From positions 53,438,404 through 53,502,403 of the forward strand of contig OU342633.1 of the NCBI GenBank assembly GCA_910589415.1: 64,000 bases of DNA. Reading direction: 5' to 3'. This document shows positions 11,195 to 23,429 of this stretch, piece after piece (the first letter of the stretch is position 1; every line of letters starts with the position of its first letter). This DNA comes from Malachius bipustulatus. Taxonomy: Eukaryota; Arthropoda; Insecta; Coleoptera; Melyridae. The notes beneath the pieces are model-generated. The model ran no database searches and had not been told where the DNA came from. It saw only the letters and a list, made by a program, of their open reading frames with translations. The position numbers and the translations under genes were made by a program.

Positions 11195-11995
11195 AAAATA
11201 ACCGTTGAGAGCATGAGACAATTAAGAGACAAGGGTCGTGGGTTAAGTGGCTAATCTAAGAGAGCTCACAGTAACAAGCAGGTCAGCAGAACAACAGGTA
11301 CTCTTTATTAAAAAAATCACAGTTATTACTATCACAATGGAACTCTTGAGCGTGGTTAACAATTAATAATACGACAAGAGTGTGGAGTTCAGCAGAATGA
11401 CTTGGTCTGATAAAATGGATCAGCGAAGGCACTTATCTTCAGGAGTTCTCTGCCGCTGGAAGATGGAGGTTTTTCAGCCTGAGTACAGGAACTTTACCGG
11501 TTCGGCTGCTAGCTACTGGTATATGGTCGGACTAGGATGTTGAAAGCGGCAGCTCCGGTAGTCCAGGTGTGTTACCAATGAAGAAAAATAATGGCCTCCA
11601 ATCTGGCTGGTCGAAAATCAAGCTGGTCGGAAACAAAATCGAACTGGTCGGGAAAATCAAGCCGGTAGAGAAAAGCAAGCCAAAAACGTGGATGATGTCT
11701 GCGGTATTTTACGAGAATTATTCACGACGCCATTACGGTGAATTAGCGACAGGTGTTCAGAAATAGGTCCGCCTTCAGCGATTTCCCAAGGTGAAAAGAA
11801 TTACACAATTGCAAATGAAATCTCAGGTATCGGCGTACAAAATCGAAATTCGACAATCGAGGTCGACGAAACTCGAGGGCTGCTGCCAGGCGCTTCTGCA
11901 CCGCCGTCGACTGACCGAACTAAAAGCCACCATCACTCACTTATGCGACGCGCGCAGCGCGGTTGTCTACGGGTCGCTGGCATTTAGCCAGTAGG
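11195..11995 (-). mobile_element. LTR-like insertion splitting the R1-clade relic (ends approximate)
   Basis: This 0.8-kb block is clearly richer in G and C than its surroundings and sits exactly between two halves of one LINE. On the minus strand it carries AATAAA at 11304-11309, followed by about 100 bases to a CTCA end, the layout of a solo LTR. Around 11600-11660, GGTCGG..AA units of about 20 bp repeat three times. Two short ORFs (11569-11766 and 11791-11994, plus) lie in it; I see no family in them. A matching target-site duplication was not found by eye, so element type and ends are uncertain. Confidence 0.4.
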
Positions 11996-11999
11996 TACA

Positions 12000-12770
12000 A
12001 AATGTACATTACACCTTACTTTTGTTAGGAGAATGGACTCGGTTTCTTTAGCTGGCATACTCTTATATCATTCTTGATCCATATTGTCTCCTTCATAATA
12101 GGCATCACCTTCGCTATTACCTGTAGCGCTTTTGCCGAGATAGTTCTATAGCCCGAAGTAACACCTATCAACGTTTGCCTGTAAAGGATAACCAACATAG
12201 CATTGTATTTTTTCCTCCTAATCGCATCGTACCAAGCCGGGGCCGCATTTAGCGCAGCAGACCATTGCGAGAATTTTTCGTTTGCTTGCCCTTGAGCCTC
12301 TCATTATTGGCATGAGCTCACTCATGGCGTTCCAAGTTCTACGAGCTTTTGCGGTCGCCTCCATTCCATGTTCACCGAAGATAAATTTTTGGTGAAGTAT
12401 TACTCCTAGGTTATTCAGGGTCTTCCTAGGTTTCATTTTCACACCACATATGTTGAACTCTATCCTCTTGCTTCCATGAGTTGATGAAAACAGCCGCTTC
12501 AGTTTTTTCGGCCAACACTTTCAGAGCCGCCTCACTTTTCCAATGCACAATCCGTAATAACACTTCATACCGCTAAACTGGATATATCGGCATTCGCGTT
12601 CTCTTTCAAGTAATCACCAAGTCGTCTGCGTCTACTAGCAGCGTGACTCCTTGTGGCATCCCCAAGTACAAGATTGGGGATGCCACATATTATGCATTAC
12701 ATTCCACAGGGTGGGCTTAGGATTGAACCCTGTAGAAAATGGATGGCCTCAGGTTCTCGCGCCTCACCCT
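12000..12770 (-). pseudogene. R1-clade LINE reverse transcriptase relic
   Basis: The minus strand contains, in order, LQGSILSPPCGM (the PQGS.LGP..WN motif), LGMPQGVTLLVDADDLVI (the F-A-D-D catalytic block, here D-A-D-D), NNLGVILHQKFIFGEHGMEA, KARRTWNAMSELMPIMRGSR, then GVTSGYRTISAKALQVIAKV. This order is that of R1-clade ORF2 after the catalytic site. Frameshifts and stops break it at least three times. The 5' part (endonuclease, RT fingers) is missing beyond about 12770. It continues, after an insertion, at 10868-11150. Confidence 0.85.
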
Positions 12771-13907
12771 GTGTGTACCTATTGGGACTAAAAAAATCAT
12801 ACAGAATCAAATCGATAAATTTATTTTTGTTATAGCGCGCTTCAACTTGCTTGAAACATGCGTGTATTGTGGTATCATCTCGGGAGCTGCTCAACTGCAG
12901 AGCTGTCACCTGCCGCTATCAGTATAACTAATAACAACAACCGAGAAAAGTTGTCGGGACTAAATAGTCCCGAAATTTAGCCTTATAAATATAAGGCTAA
13001 AAAGTAGGCGTAAGCGGGCTGGAAAATTTTAAAACAGGTGCATATAAGATTTGTGATCTTTTTGTATTTTTAAAACAAAGGTAGAGGTACCTATGTAATT
13101 TTTCAATAGATAAGAATCAATAGATTGAGCTAGTTATAAAAAGATATTGAAATTTTCAATCAAAACTATAGGTAAATATCTCCATACGAACGATATCGTT
13201 ATCAAAAATTATTTAGGTGATACTCATCAATAATAGAAATTATTCTACAAGATTTTCTTCTCGATAAAATTACTTATGAAAGGAAAAGCCTGATCTTATG
13301 AATAAGTTTTCATTTGGCAGAACGATCACTAATGATTGGAAGAATTTCAGAATGTACCTATGTGAACAGACGCCACTATAGAATGCGACATGTTTATTTT
13401 CTAAATTAGATAGTTAGAATTCCTAGATCGTTATCGCTGCCTGATAAGTTTTCCAATAAGGAAAATTTGTATATTAAGGAGAAAAATTAGTATATTAAGT
13501 GCATGAATGGAGTAAGTAATGAAAAATTGTGATGCCCTAATTATTTTCATCTCGAGAAAAGCAGTCTGTCTAGACTGTTTGCTTTTTCTTCATCATGTAA
13601 GAAATAACAAAAAAATGTAAGTTTTCGTAACTCTTATTTATTTATTTAATTATTTGTTAATTTTGTTTTTAATCACTTAAATATCTACGTTCTTGTAAAT
13701 AAGTCTTAATCAATGTCAATATACTGCTTGAAACTTATTCTTTCTACAAAGCAACCGATAATCAATTTTAAAACAATCAATCATTGATTAAACGTTTTAA
13801 TGAGTATTTATTTACAATAATATGTCTCATGATCCACAGGACGATTTCGCGAGAAGCTATACTTTATAATGTTGTTACAATGTTTTTAGAAACTTTTTTG
13901 AGTACAA
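12771..13907. other. Unassigned AT-rich stretch
   Basis: No gene recognised. The ORFs at 12653-12927 overlap the end of the LINE relic or run into AT-rich DNA without features. Confidence 0.3.
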
Positions 13908-13917
13908 GGGGGGGGGG
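13908..13917 (+). repeat. G10 homopolymer
   Basis: Ten consecutive G after AGTACAA. Similar tracts occur at 14591-14599, 26808-26822 and 56172-56181. Confidence 0.9.
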
Positions 13918-16147
13918 CAACTTTGAACTTTGAGAAATGGCAGTTATTTTTTATTGCATTAAGTTGATTCTCTTTTCAAATTTCAAAGTTGAGGTGGGGG
14001 GGAGGGGAGTAGAGTTGAGTATCATTGGATTTTCCCCTTCCAGGCTACAGACGACAATGTTCATTACCGATTTTTTTGATTCAATGCGGTTTTTTTTTTC
14101 ATATATTTCAATGTCTTCCGATCAAATGAGCCCCCTGTATATAGTTATAGGTACATAAATATACAGGCTGGTCCATCGAAAACGAAACAGATCTAATAAC
14201 TTGTAAACTGAAGATGTATATGTCCAAAACGCCGAAACAGGTCAATTTTGTTATCGAGGAGGACATATTTGGTTGACTAATTTAGCTATCCACGTTCATC
14301 CCCTTTTCATGGATAGCTACCCCTTTGCCTGTTATCGTAGGGAAGGGAATTGAAAAAATGCAAGTATTTTATAAGTATATCACCTTCGAAACCTATTTTG
14401 ATTTTTAATCTTATCCTTATTGGTTTTCGAGCTTTGATCGAATTTTGATTTTTTTCAATAACGATTTTATCGAAACTATGGCATAAACTTATGAAAATTA
14501 CAAGGATTTCTTTTTTAGGAAGTTAATTAAGCTTCTTCTGATGAGAAAATTTTTGATGGTGGGCTTTTTCAACCTACAGTATTTTTGGGTGGGGGGGGGA
14601 GAGAACGCAGTTCCTGAAGAAAAATGTAGATCCAAGTTTATCAGGTTATCAATTTCCATTTTAATTAAAATTTTTGGTGACTGAATATTGTTCTCGACGG
14701 TAATATTTTACTAAAATAGCTGTTATAGCTTACTTATCTGGCCTATGCAATGATGTGAAGTGTTCAACGTTCGGTCTTTGTTTGATGTCTTCAACCACAT
14801 AGGTGCCTATCTGTCATATCCTAGTGACAGGTGATAATAGCTTCATCAAAATACAGTTGACGGTGTTGAATTCATGGTTCGCGAGTCGGTGATGTGATTT
14901 TATGTTTTTCTAATAGTCCGACAATACCCGACTAACTCGTTTCAATTTCCAAGGAAAGATGTAACTAGCCACGAGCAATGCATCAAGAATTTTATCTTGA
15001 TTTGTTGCCGAGTTGAAATGATCTGGTATTTGAAGATCTTCTGGTTTCTTATCTAAATCTTTTAACCAGGTGTACCTATATGGTAGTTCAGAAAATATTA
15101 TTTTCTTGTAAAAGATCAAAAATATAATTAATTCGTTAGCTCAAATGCGCCGAAATCAATAATATAGTAGCACCAAACAAACTTATTGACAACTGCAGAC
15201 ACATAATAAAATTAACCGGCTGCTACTAACTGATACTAAAACTATGGAATTTGAGAAATTCGTCTCGGAAACAGAGAGATTAGATGTCTATAAATCTTCA
15301 ATGATCTTATCTTGGTCCTATCTTATCAATCGATTTTTGGTCTAAATATTATTTGATGTTTACAAAAATTATGCCCGGGATCTAATTTATGGATAGGTAA
15401 ATTAATAACATTAGACTTTTTTGTCAATTATTTGGGATCTATGCAGAAAGACGCAAAATCAGAAGAAATAATCTCTTCGAAGGAACACAAAAAACTCACC
15501 TAGGTGAGTTCTAGGTGAGTATTTTTTTCATCAACTGACTTATGAATTTTGGGCCAAGTTGTTCTTTCCTTTTCAAATTCAAAATTTCCTCGTACCACTT
15601 GCCATTAGCGACAATTATGAAGATGGATCACAAAATTGTGGGACTAATTTCTCAGAGGACAAAAACATGTTGCATCCAAGATAAATTTTAAGGGGGAAAA
15701 TTCGTACCTACAGAAATTTTTCAAAAAGTCTGGCATCAGGAATCGAAATCTAAATGTTTGACTATAAAGCCCACATGTACCTACGTCTCGATAATACTTA
15801 AAGCGTATAAACAATGTAAACCGAGCAGACAATGTAGACTTTACCTGTCAAGTGGCTGTAGTGTCAACGGTCAATACTCATTAGTGTCTGTAGCAAGCAG
15901 AGAAAGCGATTTTCTTTCCTGTTAAATAGGTTATGTATAGTAGGAAAGTGCAAGCTACGAAAATACGATAAAACTTAATCATAGTCATCACAACCCGACA
16001 AGTCCAAGAAGTTTTTGTGATAAAAAATTCAGGTTCGTATTTAAAAAATCGAAGTTCAGTCCGGCCCTGCAAATATGAATTGACAGATAAAAAAAGTGAC
16101 AAACAGAAGTAAAGCTGGTTAAAAGCTGCAATGAAATGAGGTTGCAG
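13918..16147. other. Repeat-like AT-rich stretch, no gene recognised
   Basis: Around 14160-14640 the text resembles interspersed repeats (starts TACAGGCTGGTCCATC; G9 at 14591). The minus-strand ORF 14910-15119 (69 codons, reading HFNSATNQDKILDALLVASY near its end) has coding-like composition, but I cannot assign it. Confidence 0.3.
14910..15119 (-). CDS. Unrecognised 69-codon ORF, possible relic
   Basis: The frame has a mixed, protein-like residue content (YTWLKDLDKKPEDLQIPDHF in the middle) in DNA that is otherwise AT-rich. No domain, partner gene or splice site supports it. It could be the end of a decayed mobile-element protein. Listed for completeness only. Confidence 0.15.
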   Translation of the reverse strand: MIFYKKIIFSELPYRYTWLKDLDKKPEDLQIPDHFNSATNQDKILDALLVASYIFPWKLKRVSRVLSDY

Positions 16148-16350
16148 TTTTTCTTCATCTTCAATAAATCAGAAATACGAAAATTGATTTTTTTTCAAAA
16201 TAATTCGAAAATCAAAAATAATTTTTGAAATCTCTTTCTGTCATTGCATTGGAGTTCTTGTTGCTCAAATTTCCCTCTATTTAAAGGACCCTGTATCTCC
16301 CGCGGTTTCCGAGATCCCCAAGCTGGTAATTCTTATATTGAACACAGTGT
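16148..16350. repeat. Dispersed repeat, copy 2 (partner at 8005-8225)
   Basis: Shares in order TTCAAAATAATTC, AAAATAATTTTTGAAATCTC, TTTCTGTCATTGCATTG, TGTATCTCCC and TTTCCGAGATCCCC with the 8-kb copy. Here the repeat includes ACCCTGTATCTC, linking it to the ACACCCTGTATA family of repeat ends. Confidence 0.65.
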
Positions 16351-18920
16351 ACAGGAAAATACAGAAAATTAAAATTAAGTTTATTAGACAGCGTTGGAAA
16401 TGACATACTTAATAAATTTCTTAAGCAATTTTCTCTAATTATCTTAGCAAAACAATAAAAAGAACTCGACAAATCAGAAGACATCCATAGATAATATTTT
16501 ATGCAAAAGACAGCCATCACTATTGCGCAAATCCTATAAATTTCAAAGAATAATTATTATTACAGACGCTTACTGAGAACAATTTACTTATACTGCGAAA
16601 ACAAAATATCTTATTAATGTGACTTTTTCTCCATTTAGACGCTTGTTTAAGAAATGGTAGATATAACATCTAAAGAGAATTATTAATTATCTAGACTTAT
16701 TTGTTATTTGGAAGTCGCTTTCGTTGTCAAGAGGTAAGTAAAATGTAGCAAAATTAAAATTGTACCATTAGCATTAGCACCTTGTTGGGATTTAAATTAG
16801 TTTTAAATGGAAGTTCACCATTACCTATAAGCGTCAATTTCCCCATAAAATAGACTATTTTATGAACAGGCAGGACCAGATTTCGCTGTCCAGCTAAGAC
16901 AGCTGTCACTCCACATGCTGCTCGACGTCTGCAGGAAAACATCTTTTTCTTGGTGGTCTTTAGACAGACGACCAGCCAAGGCGCTTGATATTTTTATTGC
17001 TTTCGATTTTATTTATTGTTTTCTTCGCAGAAAGAGCATTATAGTTTGTTTAATTTAAAATGGATTGTATGGCTTATTTCTGCCATATTAAAATATGATC
17101 ACTGTTGGGTTTTATTGTTAGCATCATATTTTTATTCGGAGTTATTTAAATTTTAGAGAAAGTAGGCGCCGTTGGTGCTGGTGCTGGTGCTGTGGGTTAC
17201 ATTTACATATTAGTTTATTTATTTTATTTTTGAAAAGAACGTTATTTGCTCTTATAGTCAAGTTCACGGAATTTATGTGCCATATTTTGATATAACGTAT
17301 AGAGTGTCTTAGAAATACGAGTAGTATCTATCATTTATAAATTTGTAACTAATATTAAAATCGATAGAATGTTACCACACACAGGTAGGTGTAAAAGAAT
17401 GTGTGATTATTAAACTTGAGCTGGTCAGTTGCATACCTATATCACGTTTGAGCTATTCTGAGACGTTCCGCATAATCCTCAAAAGGAGTCAAATATTTGC
17501 GATTAACCCTAATTTGAGCCTCAATAGTTTGAACTATATTATATAAAATGCTCGAAGTTCGTAGGTAATCGAAATCTGGTTTTATATAATAACCAGACCA
17601 ATACCTTTCAACAGAGCGAGAATTGAGGACTCAAAGTCGGCGCCAATGCCTTTTACCTTTATTTTCGGTACCTTCCTGAATGAATAAAGGTTTCGCACCC
17701 CCGCAGTGAGTAATTCCATTGGCCTAATTTATGTTTCCTATGTCACAGTCTTGAGGGCCGCGCGAAGGTACTGTGAAATTATATAACAACGGCACAATAG
17801 CCAGAGGAATTCGGTCTACAAATATGAGGCTAACGAACTTAGATAAGACTAGCGCAAAATAAATAACTAGGTGTATTTTTCTCTCTGAAAGTAACTGATT
17901 GTATCATTATGCCATACAATAGGATTAGTACTGTTTGCAATTACCTACCTATCAATAATATTCTTTTAAATTATTGTGTTCCCAAAATTTATTAAGTAGG
18001 CTATTTCGACATTATGATTGTATTTTGTGTTTATTTACTGATACGACTTCATAATAGTGTCGTAGAGCTACTCTTATTTGTGAAGTACATTACGTTTAGG
18101 TATATCCCACGTTTAATTTTGCGTGTCAATGAAGAAGGCATTGTTTATCTAAATTCTATATCAAATTTATATTAATATTCAATTTTTGCTCCTAAATTGA
18201 TGTAGGTATATCAGATAAATTGTGCGCTTTAATCAATAATATTTTGACAAAATAACTGCCTCAACGGACGTATTTGCCGTACCAACTTTCTTATTTAAGG
18301 GCGAAAATAGGGGCATCTTAAATTCAAGCAGCACATACAGAATTAAAATTACCATTAGTGGCATATACCGGGTGGCTGATCATACCTCTGCACATAGGAC
18401 CCAATGTACAGAGCACGATACAGATAGGTTACGGTGTACACACTGGCCGCTCTCAAGCGGCACATTCGCCAAGCGGTGGTTTTAATTTCAGCTGCTCTAC
18501 TGTTCTTTCCACCCTTAAATTCAACTATTGGTTTTCAAACTTGGAAGCAAGAAATAAATTCTTTCTTCGCAGTGAATAAAAATACGACGCCAATTAATAG
18601 GATACAACAACCAATTCTAGAGTCTCAATTAATACTCTCCTGGGATATAAAAAAAACAATATTTTGATTCTCCTTTCTTGTAAGTAGTCTTAAGCTGAAC
18701 TTGTTTCTCTTGCAAAAGTTTTGGGCGAGTATACTACTTGCTAATGGAAGAAAAAATCTAAAAATATTTTTACCGCGTATTTTGATCCAAATCAATTTCT
18801 ATTTTCAAATAATTTTGTTCGTATTATTCCCAGATAGCTAAAGGAAAAAATGGACACACATCTCTACTTTACCGCGGAAGTGAGACAATTTTTTTCAGTA
18901 GATGATTATTTTTAACTATA
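16351..18920. other. Unassigned AT-rich stretch
   Basis: No gene recognised. A GGTGCT triple run lies at about 17175. The 62-codon minus ORF at 16754-16942 begins CRRRAACGVTAVLAG and is GC-richer at its start, but has no supporting context. Confidence 0.3.
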
Positions 18921-19241
18921 TTAAATAATTGCATAATGTAAGTATAGAGAATTCTTATATTCTTGAATTTCATCACACTCATCATGGTTCTTGATGACAT
19001 ATCCAAGATCAATTAGAATTAACATATAACCAAAAAAGTCGTAGGTATTATAGCTTTCGTATAATTTTCTCTTCACAAACCATACTATGTAAGGATTAGA
19101 CTTTTTCAATTCAGACCGAGTTGTCTCATTATGTCTCATCAATGGGAAAGTTATAAATGTTATGTGCGAATTCTTGCTTTGACTTGAGCGTGGCCCTACC
19201 AGATTGGTAATGGGATTTTTGACTTCGTAATTAACTTCCAA
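18921..19241 (-). CDS. Unrecognised 106-codon ORF
   Basis: An open minus-strand frame with normal residue mix (NLVGPRSSQSKNSHITFITF near the start). It lies downstream, in the same orientation, of the LINE RT relic that ends near 19.7 kb, so it could be a remnant of the same element, but I see no RT, RNase H or zinc-knuckle motif in it. Chance is also possible in AT-rich DNA. Confidence 0.2.
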   Translation of the reverse strand: MEVNYEVKNPITNLVGPRSSQSKNSHITFITFPLMRHNETTRSELKKSNPYIVWFVKRKLYESYNTYDFFGYMLILIDLGYVIKNHDECDEIQEYKNSLYLHYAII

Positions 19242-19739
19242 TGCAAAACTTGTTATTCTTCAGGAAGATTCAAGATCGGTGGCATTTAGATTAGTTAAAA
19301 TAAATTAAAGAGTTTATCGTCTGCAATAAAATTTCCATGATAGTCATCATACTTTTAGCACACTTGAGTCAATAAGTTTTATTCAGATTGTTTCAAAGAA
19401 ATTCACTTTACAACTCTTACACAATCTTATGACTGACTATTTTTGCAGAGAAACGTAGCTTAAATTGGAACATTATGTGAAAAACCGTTTTTATCGCGAT
19501 CTCTGAAGACGCATTTAGGTTTATAACATGAAGAACTTTTCAATGACTCATAATAATTATTTGTTGACCTTAAACTCTTTTGTTTGTTGTAATTGTTGAA
19601 TTCTACTGCTTTCAAGAAAGACTAGAATCCTTTATTTCAGTTGTGGTGTAATAATTTCATTGCGAATTATCCTGGTCCAGATGTACACCAGTAACAAGAC
19701 ATATTTTCCCTCATAACTGAAGCTAAGGAACTTAAAAGT

Positions 19740-20565
19740 TTATCATCCCTTAATAGGGAAGCACTCCGAACGAGATCCAGCATTTTGAGAACAGCCAGAT
19801 GGTTCTTGAGGAGGAAGAAAGCAAGATGATGATGAATTTAATCCAGTCGATCTAGAAGAGGATGACAATTTTTTCATTTATCTGAAAGAATTTAGTTTGA
19901 AGTTACATCAAAATGAATGAAAAAAATTCATCTGTTATATTATGGATGATGATCAATGATCATCAAAAATTGACTTGTACTTGGATTGTTGAGCCAGTTG
20001 TCTTACAGTGCGGTGATAATGAAGGAAGAGAATGCAGTCATGCTATGTATCGACAGACTAAAAGCTGCACTACCAAAAGGATCGTCTTGATGAACTGCAA
20101 CTGCTGAAGAGATCGTACAGACTCTTAGAGCTTTTAACCTATTGTATCTCATTTCGTTCTAAGAAAGAAGTTGAAGGCAAGAAGAACATATTTATCTAGC
20201 ATCATATACAGAGCCTTATCTGCCTTCTTTGATCCCAATTACTACTTGTTTTGGGTGAAGGTAATCAGCAACATTCTTGTTGATAGCTGAAGAGGTCAAT
20301 TTTGAGTACACTCACCGAAAAAATCTAATAGCTATTGGAGGAATGCCACCATCTTTCTTTAATGCGTATAAGGACAAACCAGCATCAGACTTGAAGGTAT
20401 CAAATTTATAAGTTTAGTGATAGGATGATTCAACACAACATAGGGCACGCTAATGTTGAGGTTTGAGGCATCGAACCCAGCAGCGGAACGTTTTGGGTAG
20501 CTACTGATGATTCTGAGAACAGATTCTACATCCAAAGTGATGAAGTCAACATTCTCTTTCACTAG
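19740..20565 (-). pseudogene. Non-LTR retrotransposon reverse transcriptase relic
   Basis: On the minus strand: SVLRIISSYPKRSAAGFD (like the VL..I.SFP.GSA.G.DG entry of RT), then ALKKDGGIPPIAIRFFR (KKDGG.RPIA), then DYLHPKQVVIGIKEG (YL.P.QVGFG.K.G), then DDPFGSAAFSLSIHS (the QGDP.GPALF.L..H motif). The spacing fits one RT domain of the lineage whose members carry KKDGGIRPIAVG and QGDPLGP. Stops and frameshifts lie between every pair of motifs. The YxDD block is not recognisable. The part below 20.0 kb is too decayed to align. Confidence 0.75.
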
Positions 20566-21059
20566 AGATTAGTTTCTCAATTTTGCTGCGCCAAAGTGAT
20601 TATTAGTTTCATCGCGCCACGGATATACCACCGTCACCAACTTTTTGTTAAATTTTTTAAGAGAGGCTGGACTTACGTCATTATACTCCATAGTTACAAT
20701 GAGGGTTTCCAAATTGGATAGTAAAGTTTTTGGGCCTTAAAAGTTTTTATTTTAAAAATTATTTCGATATAGTGAGGATAGGAAATTAGGTAGTTCTACA
20801 TGTGAGAGAGATAGCTATCACATTTTCACGCACCAGAATTTTATAGAAATTCAAATTCCCCCTGGGAATCACAGCAAACCATAGGGAGGTCGACTTCATC
20901 AAACTGTTCGCTGCAGTGGATACGTTAAGTTGCGTTGATCTTCTATTTTATCTTTTAAGCCATTAGGAGTTGCGTCAAACGTTTTCATGTATTCTTGAAT
21001 TAGATACTGTAGATTATTGTAGAAATATAATAATGCTACTGCTAAAAATACAAGTAACT
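20566..21059. other. Unassigned stretch upstream of the CpG-rich block
   Basis: No gene recognised. If 21.06-21.61 kb is a promoter/first exon on the plus strand, this is its proximal upstream region. Confidence 0.3.
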
Positions 21060-21549
21060 ACTTTTGCCTGCAAAAATCTCTTAGCGCGAGCTTTGACCAG
21101 CGGCTGAGAGCGCGCATAAGCCGAAAGCTCACCATCACCTTGGCGCTTGTCGAAAGCCCGGAGTCCGGAGTTCCGGAGTCCGTCCGTCCGGACTCGTTGT
21201 AGAGGCGCTCGTAGGCTCGTAGTCCTCGTAGTGCTCGTACCTGCGAGATGGGGTGGTAGGTAGCAGAGTGGGGACCGCATCGAGCGCTTCCATTCCATTG
21301 TATTATCAGCGGTGCCGAGAGTAGCATTGATTTGCCAGTGCCGGCTTCGTGTGAGCGCGCTCCTAATGTGCGAAAACAATAATTGGTGGTGGTTGTGGTG
21401 TCGCAGGATCGCGAGTGTAGGATAAAGATTTTTTAAGAAGTAGCAGTGCCAGTGAGTGCGAGGATTGTTGGTTAAATGTCTGAGGCGGATAGACCGGCGT
21501 GACGGGGCGCTAGCCAGGACGACTTAAGGATCTAGGATGTTTTTGGGTG
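21060..21549 (+). promoter_or_regulatory. CpG-rich block: candidate promoter and 5' untranslated exon
   Basis: Composition changes abruptly from AT-rich to GC-rich with many CpG dinucleotides, then falls back after about 21.6 kb. It contains a GC hairpin at 21161-21195 (GAGTCCGG paired with CCGGACTC) and runs of CTCGTAG. Unlike the other GC-rich spots, it shows no transposon motif. It ends at a perfect splice donor on the plus strand. Two short upstream ORFs begin at ATGs near 21476 and 21537. The long minus-strand ORFs across it look like products of the GC-rich composition. Promoter use is inference. Confidence 0.4.
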
Positions 21550-21600
21550 ATGCTCTGTGTGGCATTGCTCGCCTTTGATCTACTGGATGAAACCTTATGT
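21550..21600 (+). CDS. Candidate first coding exon ending at a perfect splice donor
   Basis: ATG at 21550 opens 17 codons reading MLCVALLAFDLLDETLC, hydrophobic at the start like a signal peptide. They run to base 21600 and are followed at once by GTAAGTGAGT, an ideal 5' splice site. The frame is open upstream to a TAG at 21511-21513. The ATG context is only fair (G at -3). Another short ORF overlaps it in a second frame, so the true start could differ or the exon could be wholly untranslated. No downstream exon could be identified, so any intron would be long. Confidence 0.25.
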
Positions 21601-21609
21601 GTAAGTGAG
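21601..21609 (+). other. Consensus 5' splice site
   Basis: GTAAGTGAG matches the U1-pairing consensus at all of its core positions. It lies at the edge of the CpG-rich block where composition returns to AT-rich. Confidence 0.45.
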
Positions 21610-21610
21610 T

Positions 21611-23429
21611 AGCTTTTGGATCTTTCGTCCAATTTTCTTAGCCAAGAAGAAAATAAAAAACTCGGAAGAGAAGAGATGTGTGAAATATTACCACCGAGGG
21701 TGATCCTTTTGGCAAGGATTATTTCGTCCTGGAAACTGGAAGATATTTTTTTTTAAATATCAATTCTAAGCATGTTATAAAAAACAATATTTTACTTTTT
21801 TTTTAATAGTTTTTTGAAAAATTAAAACATTTTTTATTGGTTTCTAGCTCAACCCCTTTATGGCTTCAATTAATTAATTGTTTGTTCTATTTTCCACCAA
21901 CTGAAAAAAAAATTTGCAGCAATAATGTATTTCACAAAATCACGCCTGAAACCTTGTAACATTGTACATTTTGTGGTGATAAATGCACGTCATACCTAAG
22001 AGCGAGTACTACTTCTAGAATGTTTCTTGGAAAATGATCCCTGCAAAAATCGATTAGATATTGATGATTTAGTTTCATGTATTACTTTACTACCTATACG
22101 AGAATAGACTCGTAAGTAAGGATACTTCAAAATACTATTAAACTTAAATTAACATAATTATATCACAGGTGCGAATTCAATCTTCTTATCCCTGAAGTCA
22201 AGAAAATATATCAAGTTATATTAAAACAATAAATCAGGCCAGATTCTACACCAATATGTTTGTTAATATAATTATCCTATTCGACTATTTTGAGTTTTCT
22301 ATAATCCATTATTATAAGGTATAACTTTTTCTGAGAGAAATGAATGAATTCCTTGCCTTTCTGCAAGAACGGGGTGAAATAGTCCAATTATATAATAGAT
22401 ATGTACCTAAATTTTTGATAAATATAAAAAAAATAACAAAAAAATTTAAATAGTGAAGTAAATATTATAAATTAACCAAAATATAGTACCTAATAGAGAA
22501 AAATCAATAAAGACATAAAATTTTATGAAACATGAGAGGGAATAATATAATGAAACACGCTTAATAAAAGCCGTCGGAAAAGATGTACTTATATAAATAT
22601 TACGCGTCTAATAATATGATAATAAATCAAATACCTAAAGGTATGCAAGAATCTCTGACGTAGTAAGAAGCCTTTAAATTATTTTTATTATCATTCCTTG
22701 AATCGCATTGACGTTATAAAAGGTCATTGATTGGTATTACTTAATAAAACTTATTGAAACCGAAATTCTTTGGCATAAAATATAACATGAAACGTTAAAA
22801 ATCCAGTTATAACAACTTGCATTTTCATAAAGTAGAAAAAAATTATTATGGTATAGCAAATAGCAAGGCATTACAGTTCTAAATTACAACCCTTCCTTGT
22901 GACTGCTGATTCTCTTTAATTTATGCATGCACGAGGATCCGTCTAAAGGGGTGAAGATTGAATAGACTGCTACCGACAGTTACTACCCCAATAATTTTAA
23001 AACATAATCAAGTTATTGCTTTATTCATGTACCGGGAGCATGTTTCAGAGAAGGAATAAAAATTAAACTATTTTTTTTTCATGATTTTTTCTAAAATATA
23101 CCTATGGAAGAGCGAGTATTAAAATTTAATATAGAATAAAATAGTCAAAATGTTATATTATGTATTGGAAAATTAAATGTGGGACTTTTCCGGTAGGCCT
23201 CTGTTTTGGGGTAGGTAATTCCAAGCACTTTTTTTAGGAGTACATACAAATTAAACAAAAAATGTAATTAAATATTTTATTTTTTGTTTATGCGACGGGT
23301 TTTTATATTGACGTCAAGTTATACTGAGCAGTAATCACCTGTAATTTAAATTTATTTACCTGAATCCAGTCAAACAAATTTCTTGCATCTTCTGAATCCA
23401 ACGAGGCTCTGGAAGGACATCGGGGATAA
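21611..23429. other. AT-rich stretch, possibly intron
   Basis: No coding or repeat content recognised. If the 21.6-kb donor is real, this is the start of an intron. Confidence 0.3.

Noticed and set aside
21014..21379. 121- and 89-codon minus-strand ORFs over the CpG-rich block
   Set aside because: Overlapping frames are open together because stop codons are rare in GC-rich DNA. No domain, no Kozak context, and the plus-strand donor fits better.
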